From Serpens gallinarum (lineage in GTDB: Bacteria; Pseudomonadota; Gammaproteobacteria; Pseudomonadales; Pseudomonadaceae), in contig NZ_JACSQG010000014.1 of NCBI RefSeq assembly GCF_014836765.1, forward strand, positions 1 through 64,000: a stretch of 64,000 nucleotides of DNA. The letters run 5' to 3'. Shown piece by piece: positions 33,544 to 44,157 of this stretch. The notes under the pieces are model-generated. The model saw nothing but the letters and a program-made list of their open reading frames with translations. It was not told where the DNA came from and ran no database searches. Position 1 is the stretch's first letter; every line of letters begins with the position of its first letter. The translations under genes were made by a program, and so were the position numbers.

Positions 33544-35415
33544 ATGCTGCAGAACATCAGGGATAACTCACAGGGCTGGATTGCCAAAACCATCATCGGC
33601 CTCATCGTCGTTCTGCTGTCGTTTACCGGCTTCGAGGCGATCTTCAACGCGGCCAGCAATTCGCAGAATGCTGCCGAGGTAAACGGTGAAGAAATCAGCC
33701 TCAACGAGCTGAACCAGGCGGTCGAACTGCAACGCCGGCAATTGCTGCAACAGTTTGGTCGTGATTTCGACACCTCGCTGATTGATGAGCGCCTGTTACG
33801 CGACGCTGCACTCAACGGGCTGATCGAGCGTCGCTTGCTGCTGCAAAGTGCGCAAGAGGCCGACTTCGCGTTCTCCCAGGCGGCACTGGATCAGGTCATC
33901 CTGCAAACCCCCAGCTTTCAGCAAAATGGTCAATTCAGCGCCGAACGTTTCGACCAGGTCATCCGCCAGATGGGCTATAGCCGTCTGCAATTCCGCCAGA
34001 TGCTCGAGCAGGAAATGCTGATCGGCCAGCTGCGTGCCGGTATTGCGGGCAGTGGCTTCGTGACTGAACAGGAAATCGAGTCTTTTGCGCGTCTGGAACG
34101 CCAGACACGTGATTTCGCCACGCTGACGCTGCAGGCAGACCCGCAGGCGATCACCATCGCCGAGGACGAGGTGCAGGCGTATTACGATGAGAATGCCGCA
34201 CGCTTCATGAGCCCCGAGCAGGTGGTAATTGATTATATCGAGCTGAAGAAAGATCAATTCTTCGCTCAGGTTGAGGTAAGCGAAGAAGACCTGAAGAACC
34301 TTTACGAGAAAGAAATCGCCAACCTGGCTGAACAGCGGCAGGCCGCTCACATCCTGATCGAAAGTGACGGTGTGCGCAGCGATGCGGAGGCCAAGGCCAA
34401 GATTGACGGGATTCAGCACCGCCTGCAGCAGGGCGAGGATTTTGCTGCGCTGGCCAAAGAGTTATCCGAGGACAGCGGCTCGGCTGCCGACGGTGGTGAT
34501 CTGGGTTTTGCCGGTCCTGGTGTGTATGACCCTGACTTCGAAGCGGCGCTCTACGCGCTGGCCAAGGGCGAAGTATCCGCACCGGTACGCAGCGAGTTTG
34601 GTTGGCACCTGATCAAGTTGATCGATGTACAGGCAGCCGATGTGCCGAGCTTTGCCAGCTTGCATGACAAATTGGAGCGTGACCTGAAAACACAGAAGGT
34701 CGAGCAGCGTTTCGTTGAAGTCAGCAAGCAGTTGGAAGATGCGGCGTTTGAAGCCTCAGATCTGAGCCAACCTGCCCAGGAACTGGGTTTGACCGTGCAG
34801 ACCAGTGAGCCGTTTGGCCGCGAAGGCGGTGAAGGCCTGAGTGCGAACCGTCAGGTGGTGCAGGCCGCATTCAGTGATGAAGTGCTTGAAGACGGGGCTA
34901 ACAGCTCGGCTCTGGAACTTGACCCGGAAACGGTGGTGGTCCTGCGTGTCAAAGAGCACCGCAAATCCGAGCGTCTGCCCTTTGAGCAGGTAAGCGCCGA
35001 AATCCGCGAGCAACTGCTTCAGGAGCGTGCGGCGGCGGCCGTCCAGGACAAGGGCGAGCAGCTACTGGCTGATCTGCGTGAAGGCAAGACCCCTGTCGAG
35101 ATGGCAGATGTCGGCACCTGGCAGGTCACTGAGGCCGCGACCCGCAGTCAGGACGGTATCGAACCCGTGGTATTGCAGACGCTGTTCCGCATGCCCAAGC
35201 CGGAAACCGCTGACAAGCCGAACTACGCCGCGGTGACACTCCCCAGCGGCGATTATGTTCTGGTGCGCCTGAATGGTGTAAGCGAGCCGCAAGAGGCGCT
35301 GTCAGCTGAAGAGAAAGCCATGTATCAGCGCTTCCTCGCTTCACGCAAGGGACAGCAGGACTTCGCCGCGTTCCACGCGCAACAGGAAGCTGACGCGAAG
35401 ATCGAGCGCTTCTAA
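33544..35415 (+). CDS. ppiD: Periplasmic folding chaperone PpiD (SurA-N and PpiC domains)
   Basis: PpiD is anchored in the inner membrane next to the Sec translocon and helps exported proteins fold. The 623 residues start MLQNIRDNSQGWIAKTII, followed by one membrane helix (IGLIVVLLSFTGFEAIF). A SurA-like N domain (VNGEEISLNELNQAVELQRR) and a central rotamase domain (QAAHILIESDGVRSDAEAK, then GGDLGFAGPGVYDPDFE) follow. The ATG at 33544 is chosen for the family-typical N-terminus; GGGGGA lies just before it. Earlier in-frame codons run through the hupB terminator. Confidence 0.93.
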   Translation: MLQNIRDNSQGWIAKTIIGLIVVLLSFTGFEAIFNAASNSQNAAEVNGEEISLNELNQAVELQRRQLLQQFGRDFDTSLIDERLLRDAALNGLIERRLLLQSAQEADFAFSQAALDQVILQTPSFQQNGQFSAERFDQVIRQMGYSRLQFRQMLEQEMLIGQLRAGIAGSGFVTEQEIESFARLERQTRDFATLTLQADPQAITIAEDEVQAYYDENAARFMSPEQVVIDYIELKKDQFFAQVEVSEEDLKNLYEKEIANLAEQRQAAHILIESDGVRSDAEAKAKIDGIQHRLQQGEDFAALAKELSEDSGSAADGGDLGFAGPGVYDPDFEAALYALAKGEVSAPVRSEFGWHLIKLIDVQAADVPSFASLHDKLERDLKTQKVEQRFVEVSKQLEDAAFEASDLSQPAQELGLTVQTSEPFGREGGEGLSANRQVVQAAFSDEVLEDGANSSALELDPETVVVLRVKEHRKSERLPFEQVSAEIREQLLQERAAAAVQDKGEQLLADLREGKTPVEMADVGTWQVTEAATRSQDGIEPVVLQTLFRMPKPETADKPNYAAVTLPSGDYVLVRLNGVSEPQEALSAEEKAMYQRFLASRKGQQDFAAFHAQQEADAKIERF

Positions 35416-35423
35416 GACATATT

Positions 35424-35450
35424 CCCTACGACAGCTCTGCTGTCGTAGGG
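35424..35450. terminator. Perfect hairpin after ppiD
   Basis: CCCTACGACAG and CTGTCGTAGGG pair over 11 bp around CTCTG, 9 bp after the ppiD stop. It lacks a T tract and sits just before a true terminator, so it may protect the mRNA end. Confidence 0.55.
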
Positions 35451-35483
35451 CGGCGTCGCAGTGTTGAAATCGTTTCGAAGAAC

Positions 35484-35517
35484 AAAAAAACCGCACCTTG
35501 CTGGGTGCGGTTTTTTT
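35484..35517. terminator. Bidirectional terminator between ppiD and fabI
   Basis: AAAAAAACCGCACC and GGTGCGGTTTTTTT flank a 6-nt loop. It has T tracts in both orientations and serves the convergent ppiD and fabI genes. Confidence 0.92.
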
Positions 35518-35533
35518 GTGCGCGTGTATCGAA

Positions 35534-36328
35534 TCAGTCTTCGATGGCGCCCATGGCGGTAGTGTTGAAGCCACCATCGACGTAGAGGATTTCACCGCTG
35601 ATGCCGGAGGCCATGTCCGAACAGAGGAAGGCACCGGCGTTGCCGACTTCTTCGATGGTCACGTTGCGGCGCAGCGGGGTCTGCTTCTCGTTGGCGGCGA
35701 GCATCTTGCGGAAGCTCTTGATGCCGGAGGCAGCGAGGGTGCGGATCGGGCCTGCGGAGACGGCGTTGACGCGAGTACCTTCCGGGCCAAGGCTGCCGGC
35801 CAGGTAGCGTACGCCAGCTTCCAGGCTGGCCTTGGCCATGCCCATCACGTTGTAGTTGGGCATGGTGCGCTCGGCACCCAGATAGGTCAGGGTCAGGATG
35901 CAGCCGTTGCGACCCTTCATCATTGGGCGGCCGGCCTTGGCCAGGGCTACCAGGCTGTAGGCGCTGATATCGTGGGCAATCTTGAAGCCTTCGCGGGTGG
36001 TGACTTCAGTGAAGTCGCCATCCAGTTGATCGCCAGGTGCGAAGCCCACCGAGTGAACGATACCGTCCAGGCCGTCCCACTTTTTGCCCAGCTCTGCGAA
36101 GACGTTGACGATATCGTCGTCATTGGCCACGTCGCACGGGAAGCACAGCTCCGGACCCGAGCCCCAGCCAGCGGCGAATTCTTCAACGCGGCCCTTGAGC
36201 TTGTCGTTCTGGTAAGTGAAGGCGAGCTCGGCGCCTTCGCGGTGCATGGCGGCGGCGATGCCCGAGGCGATCGACAGCTTGCTGGCGACACCGACGATCA
36301 GGATGCGCTTACCGGCGAGAAAACCCAT
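35534..36328 (-). CDS. fabI: Enoyl-[acyl-carrier-protein] reductase (NADH)
   Basis: FabI carries out the last step of each fatty-acid elongation cycle and is the triclosan target. The 264 residues show the divergent glycine motif [13 protein letters not shown] and the catalytic pair Tyr159-x6-Lys166 in [16 protein letters not shown]. Tyr149 in [11 protein letters not shown] is the other conserved tyrosine. [13 protein letters not shown] is typical. It lies 20 bp downstream of the Yej-type transporter operon on the same strand and could be co-transcribed. Confidence 0.96.
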   Translation of the reverse strand: MGFLAGKRILIVGVASKLSIASGIAAAMHREGAELAFTYQNDKLKGRVEEFAAGWGSGPELCFPCDVANDDDIVNVFAELGKKWDGLDGIVHSVGFAPGDQLDGDFTEVTTREGFKIAHDISAYSLVALAKAGRPMMKGRNGCILTLTYLGAERTMPNYNVMGMAKASLEAGVRYLAGSLGPEGTRVNAVSAGPIRTLAASGIKSFRKMLAANEKQTPLRRNVTIEEVGNAGAFLCSDMASGISGEILYVDGGFNTTAMGAIED

Positions 36329-36348
36329 GTTCTATTCCTCTTGCTTGG

Positions 36349-37956
36349 TTAGTCGACTGTTGCTGGGGCCATAAAGGCCGCTTCCAGCAACTGCCGGGTA
36401 TAAGGGTGCTGCGGGGCGGCGAATACCGTTGCTGCATCGCCTTGCTCAACCACCTGGCCCTGCTTCATCACCAGCAAATGGTGGCTCAGCGCTCTGACCA
36501 CCGCCAGGTCATGGCTGATGAACAGGTAGGTCAGGTTGTACTTGGCCTGCAATGCCCGCAATAGTTCCACCACCTGGCGCTGCACCGTACGGTCGAGCGC
36601 CGAGGTGGGCTCGTCCAACAGAATCAGCGCCGGTTTCAGCACCAATGCGCGGGCAATGGCGATACGCTGCCGTTGCCCGCCAGAAAACTCATGGGGATAG
36701 CGGTGCCGGGTTTCCGGATCCAAACCTACCTCCACGAGCGCATCGATGATCGCTTGTTCCTGCTCCGCAGCCGTGCCCATCTTGTGGATGCGCAACCCTT
36801 CACCAACGATCTCGGCCACCGACATGCGTGGGCTGAGACTGCCGAAGGGGTCCTGAAAGACCACCTGCATCTGCCGCCGCAGCGGCCGCACCTGCTGCTG
36901 ATTCATGCCGTCCAGTGCCTGGCCTTCGAAGCGAATGGCGCCCTGGCTACCTAGCAGCCGCAGAATCGCCAGCCCCAGGGTGGATTTACCGGAACCGCTT
37001 TCGCCCACGATGCCCAGGGTCTGGCCCTGGGGCAGGCTGAAACCGATGCCGTCCACCGCCTTCACATGATCCACGGTGCGGCGTAGGAACCCTTTCTTGA
37101 TCGGGAACCACACGCGCAGGTCCTGCACTTCCAGCAGCGGCGCACCGGCGGGGTTGCTCGCCGGCTCGCCGCTGGGCTCGGCGCCCAGCAGTTCCCGGGT
37201 ATAGGGATGCTGCGGAGCACGGAACAATTCGTCACACGATGCCTGTTCGACGACCCGACCGTGCTGCATGACACATACGCGATGGGCAATTCTGCGCACC
37301 AGGTTGAGATCGTGGCTGATCAGCAGCAGCGACATACCCAGGCGTACCTGCAGATCCTTGAGCAATTCGAGGATTTTCAGCTGCACGGTGACGTCCAGCG
37401 CAGTCGTAGGCTCATCGGCAATCAACAACTCAGGCTCGTTGGCCAGGGCCATGGCGATCATCACCCGTTGACGTTGTCCACCGGACAACTCATGGGGGTA
37501 GGCCTTGAGGCGCTTGCGCGGTTTGGGGATGCCGACCAGTTCCAGTAGCTCCAGGGTCCGGGCGGTGGCCGCGTTGCCGGTCAGGCCTTTGTGCAGGCCA
37601 AGCACCTCGTTGATCTGTTTCTCAACGCTATGCAGCGGGTTTAGCGAGGTCATGGGCTCCTGGAACACCATGGCGATGCGGTTGCCACGAATGCCGCGCA
37701 GCTGTGTCTCGCCGAGCTTGAGCAAGTTCTGCTGGCCGTAGTGGATAGTGCCGGCCGGATGGCGAGCCAGCGGGTAGGGCAGCAGGCGCAGGATGGAATG
37801 GGCGGTGACCGACTTCCCAGAGCCGCTTTCACCCACCAGCGCCAAGGTTTCGCCCTTGCGGATGTCAAAACTGACGCCTTCGACCACACGCTGGAACTGC
37901 TCGCCGCTACGGAACTCCACGGCCAGATCACGTACTTCAATCAGATTCTCGGCCAT
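36349..37956 (-). CDS. yejF: Peptide ABC transporter ATP-binding protein, double ATPase (YejF-like)
   Basis: The 535-residue protein has two fused ABC modules. Module 1 has GESGSGKSVTAHS, LSGGQRQRVMIAMAL and LLIADEPTTALDVT. Module 2 has GESGSGKSTLGLA, FSGGQRQRIAIARAL and LILLDEPTSALDRT. This is the YejF layout (E. coli 529). It energises uptake of oligopeptides, in E. coli microcin C. The ATG at 37956 is used; the open frame extends into the preceding permease gene in another register and is not coding. It lies 2 bp from yejE. Confidence 0.92.
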   Translation of the reverse strand: MAENLIEVRDLAVEFRSGEQFQRVVEGVSFDIRKGETLALVGESGSGKSVTAHSILRLLPYPLARHPAGTIHYGQQNLLKLGETQLRGIRGNRIAMVFQEPMTSLNPLHSVEKQINEVLGLHKGLTGNAATARTLELLELVGIPKPRKRLKAYPHELSGGQRQRVMIAMALANEPELLIADEPTTALDVTVQLKILELLKDLQVRLGMSLLLISHDLNLVRRIAHRVCVMQHGRVVEQASCDELFRAPQHPYTRELLGAEPSGEPASNPAGAPLLEVQDLRVWFPIKKGFLRRTVDHVKAVDGIGFSLPQGQTLGIVGESGSGKSTLGLAILRLLGSQGAIRFEGQALDGMNQQQVRPLRRQMQVVFQDPFGSLSPRMSVAEIVGEGLRIHKMGTAAEQEQAIIDALVEVGLDPETRHRYPHEFSGGQRQRIAIARALVLKPALILLDEPTSALDRTVQRQVVELLRALQAKYNLTYLFISHDLAVVRALSHHLLVMKQGQVVEQGDAATVFAAPQHPYTRQLLEAAFMAPATVD

Positions 37957-37958
37957 GT

Positions 37959-38978
37959 TTATTTCCTCGGGTCGAAGGCATCGCGGGCGGCTTCGCCGAT
38001 GAATACCAGCAGGCTCAGCATGATCGCCAACACGGCGAAGGCGGCGATGCCCAGCCAGGGCGCCTGCAGGTTGGACTTGGCCTGGGCGACCAGCTCGCCC
38101 AGCGATGGGGAGCCGGCCGGCAAGCCAAAGCCGAGGAAGTCGAGTGCGGTCAGGGTGCCTATGGCGCCGGTCAGAATGAACGGCATGAACGTCATGGTGG
38201 AAACCATGGCGTTGGGCAGGATATGGCGGAACATGATCGCGCCGTTCTCCATGCCCAGCGCCCGTGCGGCGCGCACGTACTCCAGATTGCGCCCGCGCAG
38301 AAACTCGGCGCGCACCACATCCACCAGGCTCATCCACGAGAACAACAGCATCAGCCCCAGCAGCCACCAGAAATTCGGCTGCACGAAGCTGGCCAGGATG
38401 ATCAGCAGATAGAGCACCGGCAGGCCCGACCAGATTTCCAGGAAGCGCTGGCCGACCAGATCCACCCAGCCGCCGTAAAAACCCTGTAGGGCGCCGGCGA
38501 CTACGCCGATGATCGAGCTGAGGATGGTTAACGTCAGGGCAAACAGCACTGAAATGCGAAAGCCATAGATGATGCGCGCCAGCACATCGCGCCCTTGGTC
38601 ATCCGTGCCGAACCAGTTCTGCGTCGAGGGCGGGGCAGGGGCGGGAACATTCAGGTCGTAGTTGATGCTGGCGTAGTCGAAGGGGATCAGCGGCCAGATC
38701 ATCCAGCCCTGTTTGTCGCTGATCAGTTCCTGCACATAAGGGCTTTTGTAATTCGCTTCCAGCGGAAACTCACCGCCGAATACGGTTTCCGGGTAGCGCT
38801 TGAAAACCGGCGTGTACCACTGGCCTTCATAACTGACCAGCAGCGGCTTGTCGTTGGCGATCAGCTCCGCACCGAGGCTGAGAACGAACAGGGCGAGGAA
38901 CAGCCACAGCGACCACCAGCCGCGCTTGTTGGCTTTGAAGCGTTCGAAACGGCGTTGATTGAGGGGGGACAGTTTCAT
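37959..38978 (-). CDS. yejE: Peptide ABC transporter permease (YejE-like)
   Basis: The 339-residue inner-membrane protein starts MKLSPLNQRRFERFKANKRG, has one helix, then a large periplasmic insert (LIANDKPLLVSYEGQWYTPV, PFDYASINYDLNVPAPAPPS). The permease domain follows with WFGTDDQGRDVLARIIYGFR and FLRGRNLEYVRAARALGMEN. This matches YejE. It pairs with the preceding YejB-like permease, whose stop codon is one base away. Confidence 0.92.
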   Translation of the reverse strand: MKLSPLNQRRFERFKANKRGWWSLWLFLALFVLSLGAELIANDKPLLVSYEGQWYTPVFKRYPETVFGGEFPLEANYKSPYVQELISDKQGWMIWPLIPFDYASINYDLNVPAPAPPSTQNWFGTDDQGRDVLARIIYGFRISVLFALTLTILSSIIGVVAGALQGFYGGWVDLVGQRFLEIWSGLPVLYLLIILASFVQPNFWWLLGLMLLFSWMSLVDVVRAEFLRGRNLEYVRAARALGMENGAIMFRHILPNAMVSTMTFMPFILTGAIGTLTALDFLGFGLPAGSPSLGELVAQAKSNLQAPWLGIAAFAVLAIMLSLLVFIGEAARDAFDPRK

Positions 38979-38979
38979 C

Positions 38980-40065
38980 TCAACCCTCCCGGCTGGAAAA
39001 GTCGATGCGCGGATCGACCAGGGTGTAGGTGAGATCGCCGATTAGCTTCACGATCAGCCCCAGCAAGGTGAACAAGAACAATGTGCCGAACACCACCGGG
39101 TAGTCACGGTTGAGCGCCGACTCGAAGCTGAGCAGCCCCAGGCCATCCAGTGAGAAGATCACCTCGATCAGCAACGACCCGGTAAAGAACATGCCGATAA
39201 AGGCCGCCGGGAAACCGGCGATGATGATCAGCATGGCGTTGCGAAACACATGGCCGTAGAGCACGCGGTTATTGCTCAAGCCTTTGGCGCGCGCAGTCAC
39301 TACGTACTGCTTGCCGATCTCATCAAGGAAGCTGTTTTTGGTCAGCAGCGTGAGGGTGGCAAAGTTGCCAATCACCAAGGCAGTCACGGGCAGGGCCAGG
39401 TGCCAGAAATAATCGAGGATCTGTGCCCCCAGGCTCAACTGGTCGAAGTTGCTGGAGGTGAGTCCGCGCAGTGGGAACCAGTTGAGGTAACTGCCGCCGG
39501 CGAACACCACGATCAGCAAGATGGCAAACAGGAACGCGGGAATCGCGTAGCCGACGATAATGGCCGAACTTGTCCAGACATCGAAGGCGCTGCCGTGGCG
39601 GGTGGCCTTGGCAATGCCCAAGGGAATCGACACCAAGTACATCAGCAAAGTGCTCCATAGCCCCAGGGAAATGGAGACCGGCATCTTTTCGATGATCAGG
39701 TCGGTCACCTTGGCATCGCGGAAGAAGCTATCGCCGAAGTCGAAGCGGGCGTAGCTTTTGAGCATGATCCAGAAGCGTTCCACGGCAGGCTTGTCGAAGC
39801 CGTACATCTTTTCGATTTCGGCTACCAGCTCAGGGTCAAGGCCCTGGGCACCGCGGTAGTTGGAACCGGCCGACGCAACCTCGGTACCGCCGCCCGAAAT
39901 GCGCCCGGTGGCGCCGCCTGCGGCGGCATCGAAGCCCTCCAGCTTGGCGATCATCTGCTCCACCGGGCCGCCGGGCGCCGCCTGGATGATGATGAAATTG
40001 ATCAGCAGAATACCGAACAGGGTTGGAATGATGAGCAGCAGCCGCCGCAGGATATACGCGAGCAT
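38980..40065 (-). CDS. yejB: Peptide ABC transporter permease (YejB-like)
   Basis: The 361-residue permease begins [20 protein letters not shown] and has the long periplasmic loop of YejB ([20 protein letters not shown] and [20 protein letters not shown]). The transmembrane core has [20 protein letters not shown] at the ATPase contact. E. coli YejB has 364 residues. Start and upstream stop overlap as TGATG. Confidence 0.92.
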   Translation of the reverse strand: MLAYILRRLLLIIPTLFGILLINFIIIQAAPGGPVEQMIAKLEGFDAAAGGATGRISGGGTEVASAGSNYRGAQGLDPELVAEIEKMYGFDKPAVERFWIMLKSYARFDFGDSFFRDAKVTDLIIEKMPVSISLGLWSTLLMYLVSIPLGIAKATRHGSAFDVWTSSAIIVGYAIPAFLFAILLIVVFAGGSYLNWFPLRGLTSSNFDQLSLGAQILDYFWHLALPVTALVIGNFATLTLLTKNSFLDEIGKQYVVTARAKGLSNNRVLYGHVFRNAMLIIIAGFPAAFIGMFFTGSLLIEVIFSLDGLGLLSFESALNRDYPVVFGTLFLFTLLGLIVKLIGDLTYTLVDPRIDFSSREG

Positions 40066-42206
40066 CAGCGGGCTTCCTGCTCAGCTACGGCGGTTTGGCT
40101 TGCGTCACCTTCCTGACCTTTGACCCACCAGGTCAGCAGGCCGATGTCATAGGCGGGCGTGCGGGGCGGGCGGGCCAGGTGCGTCCAGTGGGCAACACGC
40201 CAGGTGTCGGTGTAATAGTTGGGGATCACGTAGTGCCCCCAAAGCAGGACACGGTCCAGGGCGCGGGCGTGGTCGATCAAGCTTTGCCGAGAGTCGGCGC
40301 GTATCAGCCCTTCCACCAGGGTGTCGATTGCCGGGTCGCGCAGGCCGATGAAGTTGCGACTGCCCGGGCTGTCGGCACTGCGGGAATGCCAGAACTCCAT
40401 TTGTTCGTTGCCCGGCGAGTTGGACTGCGGCCAAATGCTCGAGGTCATGTCGAAGTCCCGCGAGCGCAGGCGGTTGATGAACTGCGAGACATCGACGCGG
40501 CGCAGTTGCAGATCAATGCCCAGTTCGGCGAGGTTGCGCTTGAACGGTAGGATCACCCGCTCCAGGTTGGCCTGTACGACCAGGAACTCGAAAGTCAGTG
40601 GCTGACCCTCGGCATTCACCATACGGTCATTTTCCACCCGGTAACCGGCGTCCAGCAGCAACTGATAAGCGCGTCGTTGCTGGTCGCGAATGATGCCGCT
40701 GCCGTCGCTGACGGGTGTCTGGAATGCGGTGTCGAACACTTCAGCGGGGATTTGCCCGCGCAGGGGCTCGAGAAGGGCTAATTCACCGGGTGTGGGCAAG
40801 CCCCGGGAGGCAAGTTCGGAGTTTTCGAAGAAGCTGTGGGTGCGCTTGTAGGCGCCAAAAAACAGTTGCTTATTGGTCCACTCAAAGTCGAACAAGAGCG
40901 AGATGGCTTCACGCACCCGGCGGTCTTGAAACATGGGGCGACGCAGGTTGAAGGTGAACCCCTGCATGCCCACCGGATTGTGGTTGGGGATCGCCTCCTT
41001 GACGATGCGGCCTTCCCGCAGTGCTGGGCTGTCGTATCCGGTGGCCCAGTCCTTGGCGGAGTACTCAAGGTTGTAATCGAACTGGCCGGCCTTGAAGGCC
41101 TCCAGTGCTACCGACATGTCGCGGTAATAGTCGAGATTGATCGCGTCGAAATTATATTGGCCACGGCTGACTGGCAGGTCCGCAGCCCACCAGTTCTTGA
41201 CCCGTGCATAGCGTACCGAGCGCCCGGCGGCAAAGTCGACAATCTGGTACGGGCCACTGCCCAGTGGTGGCTCGAGGCTGGTGCGGCTGAAGTCGCGCTT
41301 GGCCGGGAGGATTTTCAGGTCGCTTAGCTCGCGCAGCTGTTCGGGGCTGGCGGGTTGGCCGAGGTCGAACTCAAGTGTCTGCCCGTCGATGATGCGAACG
41401 TTCTGGACGACGGCCAGGTGCGCGTCATCAGTACTGCTCGATTGCTTCAATTGCCGCCACGATTGCCGGATATCTTCGGGGCTGACGGCCTCGCCGCCTT
41501 CGGCAATGTTCACGTGCAGCGTTCGGCCGTCTTCGCTGGGCACAAGGTGCGCCTTGTCGCCGAGACGCGGCGCTGTGGCGAGCTTGCCGATGTCGCGTTC
41601 CAGCCACCAATGCTTGGGCAGAATCTGCAACTGGCCGAGGATCAAGGGCAGCTCGCGGTTGCCGGTGTGAGCGAAATCGAAGCGCACCCGCTGCGGGTTC
41701 TCAACGACCACCTCGGCAACATCAGCATAATAGTGGCGGTACATCGGATCACCCTGTTGGATCAGGGTGTTGAAGGTAAACACGACATCCTCGGCTGTCA
41801 CCGGGGTTCCGTCATTGAAACGGGCTTCGGGGCGCAAGTAGAAACGCACGAAGCTGTTGTCCGGGGCTTTCTCGATCTTCTCGGCCAGCAAGCCGTACTC
41901 GGTGAAGGGTTCGTCTGGGGAATGATAAGTCAGCGTGTCGTATACCAGGCCGATCATGCTGGCTTCATTACCCTTTGGAATGAAAGGGTTGAAGCTGTCA
42001 AAACCGTTCAGACCTGCCAAGCGTAAAGTGCCGCCTTTGGGAGCGTCAGGATTTACGAAGTCGAAATGCTGGAAACCTGCCGAGTATTTGGGCGCTTCGT
42101 CATACAAGGTCAGCGCGTGGCGTGGCTCCGCAGTGGTGAGCGAGGCCATGCCCATCAGCAGTACGGCGCAGCCAGTCATCAAAAAAGCGTGCAGCGGGGT
42201 GCTCAT
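40065..42206 (-). CDS. Peptide-binding protein, second YejA-like
   Basis: The 713-residue precursor starts [20 protein letters not shown] with a signal peptide ending near AEPRHA. The family-5 binding domain shows [40 protein letters not shown] and [20 protein letters not shown]. The ATG at 42206 overlaps the upstream stop as ATGA, which decides the start; an earlier in-frame codon exists. It probably binds peptides or murein fragments. Confidence 0.88.
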   Translation of the reverse strand: MSTPLHAFLMTGCAVLLMGMASLTTAEPRHALTLYDEAPKYSAGFQHFDFVNPDAPKGGTLRLAGLNGFDSFNPFIPKGNEASMIGLVYDTLTYHSPDEPFTEYGLLAEKIEKAPDNSFVRFYLRPEARFNDGTPVTAEDVVFTFNTLIQQGDPMYRHYYADVAEVVVENPQRVRFDFAHTGNRELPLILGQLQILPKHWWLERDIGKLATAPRLGDKAHLVPSEDGRTLHVNIAEGGEAVSPEDIRQSWRQLKQSSSTDDAHLAVVQNVRIIDGQTLEFDLGQPASPEQLRELSDLKILPAKRDFSRTSLEPPLGSGPYQIVDFAAGRSVRYARVKNWWAADLPVSRGQYNFDAINLDYYRDMSVALEAFKAGQFDYNLEYSAKDWATGYDSPALREGRIVKEAIPNHNPVGMQGFTFNLRRPMFQDRRVREAISLLFDFEWTNKQLFFGAYKRTHSFFENSELASRGLPTPGELALLEPLRGQIPAEVFDTAFQTPVSDGSGIIRDQQRRAYQLLLDAGYRVENDRMVNAEGQPLTFEFLVVQANLERVILPFKRNLAELGIDLQLRRVDVSQFINRLRSRDFDMTSSIWPQSNSPGNEQMEFWHSRSADSPGSRNFIGLRDPAIDTLVEGLIRADSRQSLIDHARALDRVLLWGHYVIPNYYTDTWRVAHWTHLARPPRTPAYDIGLLTWWVKGQEGDASQTAVAEQEAR

Positions 42207-44035
42207 CGGGCAGTGTTCTCCGTGGGCTTCATCCACCAGGCGCGAAGGCCCAGTGTGTAGGGCGGCGTGGTGACAAAGGCGAACCGGTTACGGTAGGCCA
42301 GGCGATGCTTGTCGAGGTACCAGTTGGGAATGCTGTAATGCTGCCACAGCAGTACGCGATCAAGGGCGCGGGTGGCGGCGATCTGCTCTTCTCGGGTGGT
42401 GGCAGCCAGCAGCTTGTCGAGCATGGCATCGACGACCGGATCGGCGACGCCGGCGTAATTGCGACTGCCGCGAATAGAAGCCTGCGAGGAATGAAAATAT
42501 TGCCATTGTTCCAAGCCGGGGCTGAGGGTTTGCGGCAGAGTCATCAGTACCATGTCGAAGTCGAATTGATCCAGGCGCTGCTTATATTGGGCGCGATCCA
42601 CGGTACGCAAACTGACCTGCACGCCGAGGCGTGCCAAGTTTTCACGGTAGGGCTGAAGAATTCGCTCCAGGCGCGGATTGACCAGCAGGACCTCGAAGCG
42701 TAGCGGCTGGTTGCGGGAATTGCGCAAACCCTGGCTGGTGGATTTCCAGCCGGCCTCGGCAAGCAGGCCCAATGCACGGCGAACCGTGTTGCGGGGGATG
42801 CCGCGTCCATCCGTACGGGGCATTTTCCAAGGCTGATCGAGCAGGCCGCTGGGCAGTTGCTGACGCCAGGGGGAGAGCAAAAGCCATTCAGCTCCTTCCG
42901 GTTTGCCGGTGGCGGCGAACTCGCTGTTCGGGAAGTAGCTTTCGCTGCGCCGATAAGCATTGTTGAAAAGGGTGCGATTGGCCCACTCGAAATCGAGCAT
43001 CAACCCCATGGCTTCACGCACACGGCGGTCGGCGAACAGTGCGCGCCGACTGTTCATGAACAGGGCTTGGGTCTGGGTGGGTATCTGGTGGGCTATTTCT
43101 GCACGGATCACTTCGCCGCGGCTGACCGCTGGAAAGTTATAGCCGCTGGCCCAGTTTTTTGCCTGGTTCTCCAGGAAGATATCGAACTCACCGGCCTTGA
43201 AGGCTTCGAAGGCCACATGGTTGTCGCGGTAATACTCCACCTCGATACGGTCGAAATTGTATTTGCCGCGGTTAACGGGCAGATCCTCACCCCACCAGCC
43301 CTTCACGCGCTCGAACACCAGGCGCCGCCCGGGATCAACCTGGGTGATGCGGTAGGGGCCGCTGCCCAACGGAGGTTCGAAGGTGGTGGCCTTTAGGTCG
43401 CGTTTTTTCCAATAGTGCTGGGGCAGCACCGGCAATTCGCCAAGACGCAAAATCAGCAACGGATTGCCGGCGCGCTTGAACACGAAGCGGATGCGTTGGC
43501 TGTTCAAGATGTCCACCCGCGCCACTTCCTGCAGGTTGGTGCGATATTGCGGATGGCCTTCACGCAGCAGGAGTTGATAGGAGAACGCCACGTCGGCGGC
43601 GGTAATCGGCTTGCCATCGTGAAAACGAGCAGTCTTGCGCAGGTTGAAGACGACCCAGCTGCGATCTTCGCCGTACTCAACGGATTCGGCGATCAAGCCA
43701 TAGCTGGATGCCGGTTCATCGCCGGAGGGGTCGTAGACACCTGTGCCGACCATCAGCGGCGCGTTCAGCTCGCTGACACCGTACTGGTAGAAGTTGGCCG
43801 TAGCCGAGGGGCTGGTGCCTTTGAGGGAATAGGGGTTGAGGGTATCGAAGGTCCCCGAGCCCATGATGCGCAGGGTGCCGCCTTTGGGCGCGGTCGGATT
43901 GACCCAGTCGAAATGGGTAAAGCTGGTGGGATATTTGAGCGTGCCGAACTGTGCGTAGCCGTGACTGTGGGTGACCGCAGCGTAGCCGGGCAGGCTGGTG
44001 GTCAGGCACAGCAACACAAGTAAAAAACGGCACAT
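42203..44035 (-). CDS. Peptide-binding protein, first YejA-like
   Basis: The 610-residue precursor starts MCRFLLVLLCLTTSLPGYAA, a clear signal peptide, followed by [40 protein letters not shown] and FDFEWANRTLFNNAYRRSES in the expected order for YejA (the last as LDFEWANRTLF). It is the first gene of a five-gene unit with a second binding protein, yejB, yejE and yejF. The start at 44035 gives a good signal peptide; an in-frame extension toward mltD has no such feature. The two binding proteins are related but diverged. Confidence 0.88.
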   Translation of the reverse strand: MCRFLLVLLCLTTSLPGYAAVTHSHGYAQFGTLKYPTSFTHFDWVNPTAPKGGTLRIMGSGTFDTLNPYSLKGTSPSATANFYQYGVSELNAPLMVGTGVYDPSGDEPASSYGLIAESVEYGEDRSWVVFNLRKTARFHDGKPITAADVAFSYQLLLREGHPQYRTNLQEVARVDILNSQRIRFVFKRAGNPLLILRLGELPVLPQHYWKKRDLKATTFEPPLGSGPYRITQVDPGRRLVFERVKGWWGEDLPVNRGKYNFDRIEVEYYRDNHVAFEAFKAGEFDIFLENQAKNWASGYNFPAVSRGEVIRAEIAHQIPTQTQALFMNSRRALFADRRVREAMGLMLDFEWANRTLFNNAYRRSESYFPNSEFAATGKPEGAEWLLLSPWRQQLPSGLLDQPWKMPRTDGRGIPRNTVRRALGLLAEAGWKSTSQGLRNSRNQPLRFEVLLVNPRLERILQPYRENLARLGVQVSLRTVDRAQYKQRLDQFDFDMVLMTLPQTLSPGLEQWQYFHSSQASIRGSRNYAGVADPVVDAMLDKLLAATTREEQIAATRALDRVLLWQHYSIPNWYLDKHRLAYRNRFAFVTTPPYTLGLRAWWMKPTENTAR

Positions 44036-44157
44036 CAAAGAAATACACCCGGTCCATGGTGGCGGAAAGGCTGGCGGTACAGTATCAGCTTGTTCCCAAG
44101 GGAAAAAGCCTGCCACCACGGCACATCGGGTAATCGGTGGAAAGGGCGCTGCGTCGC

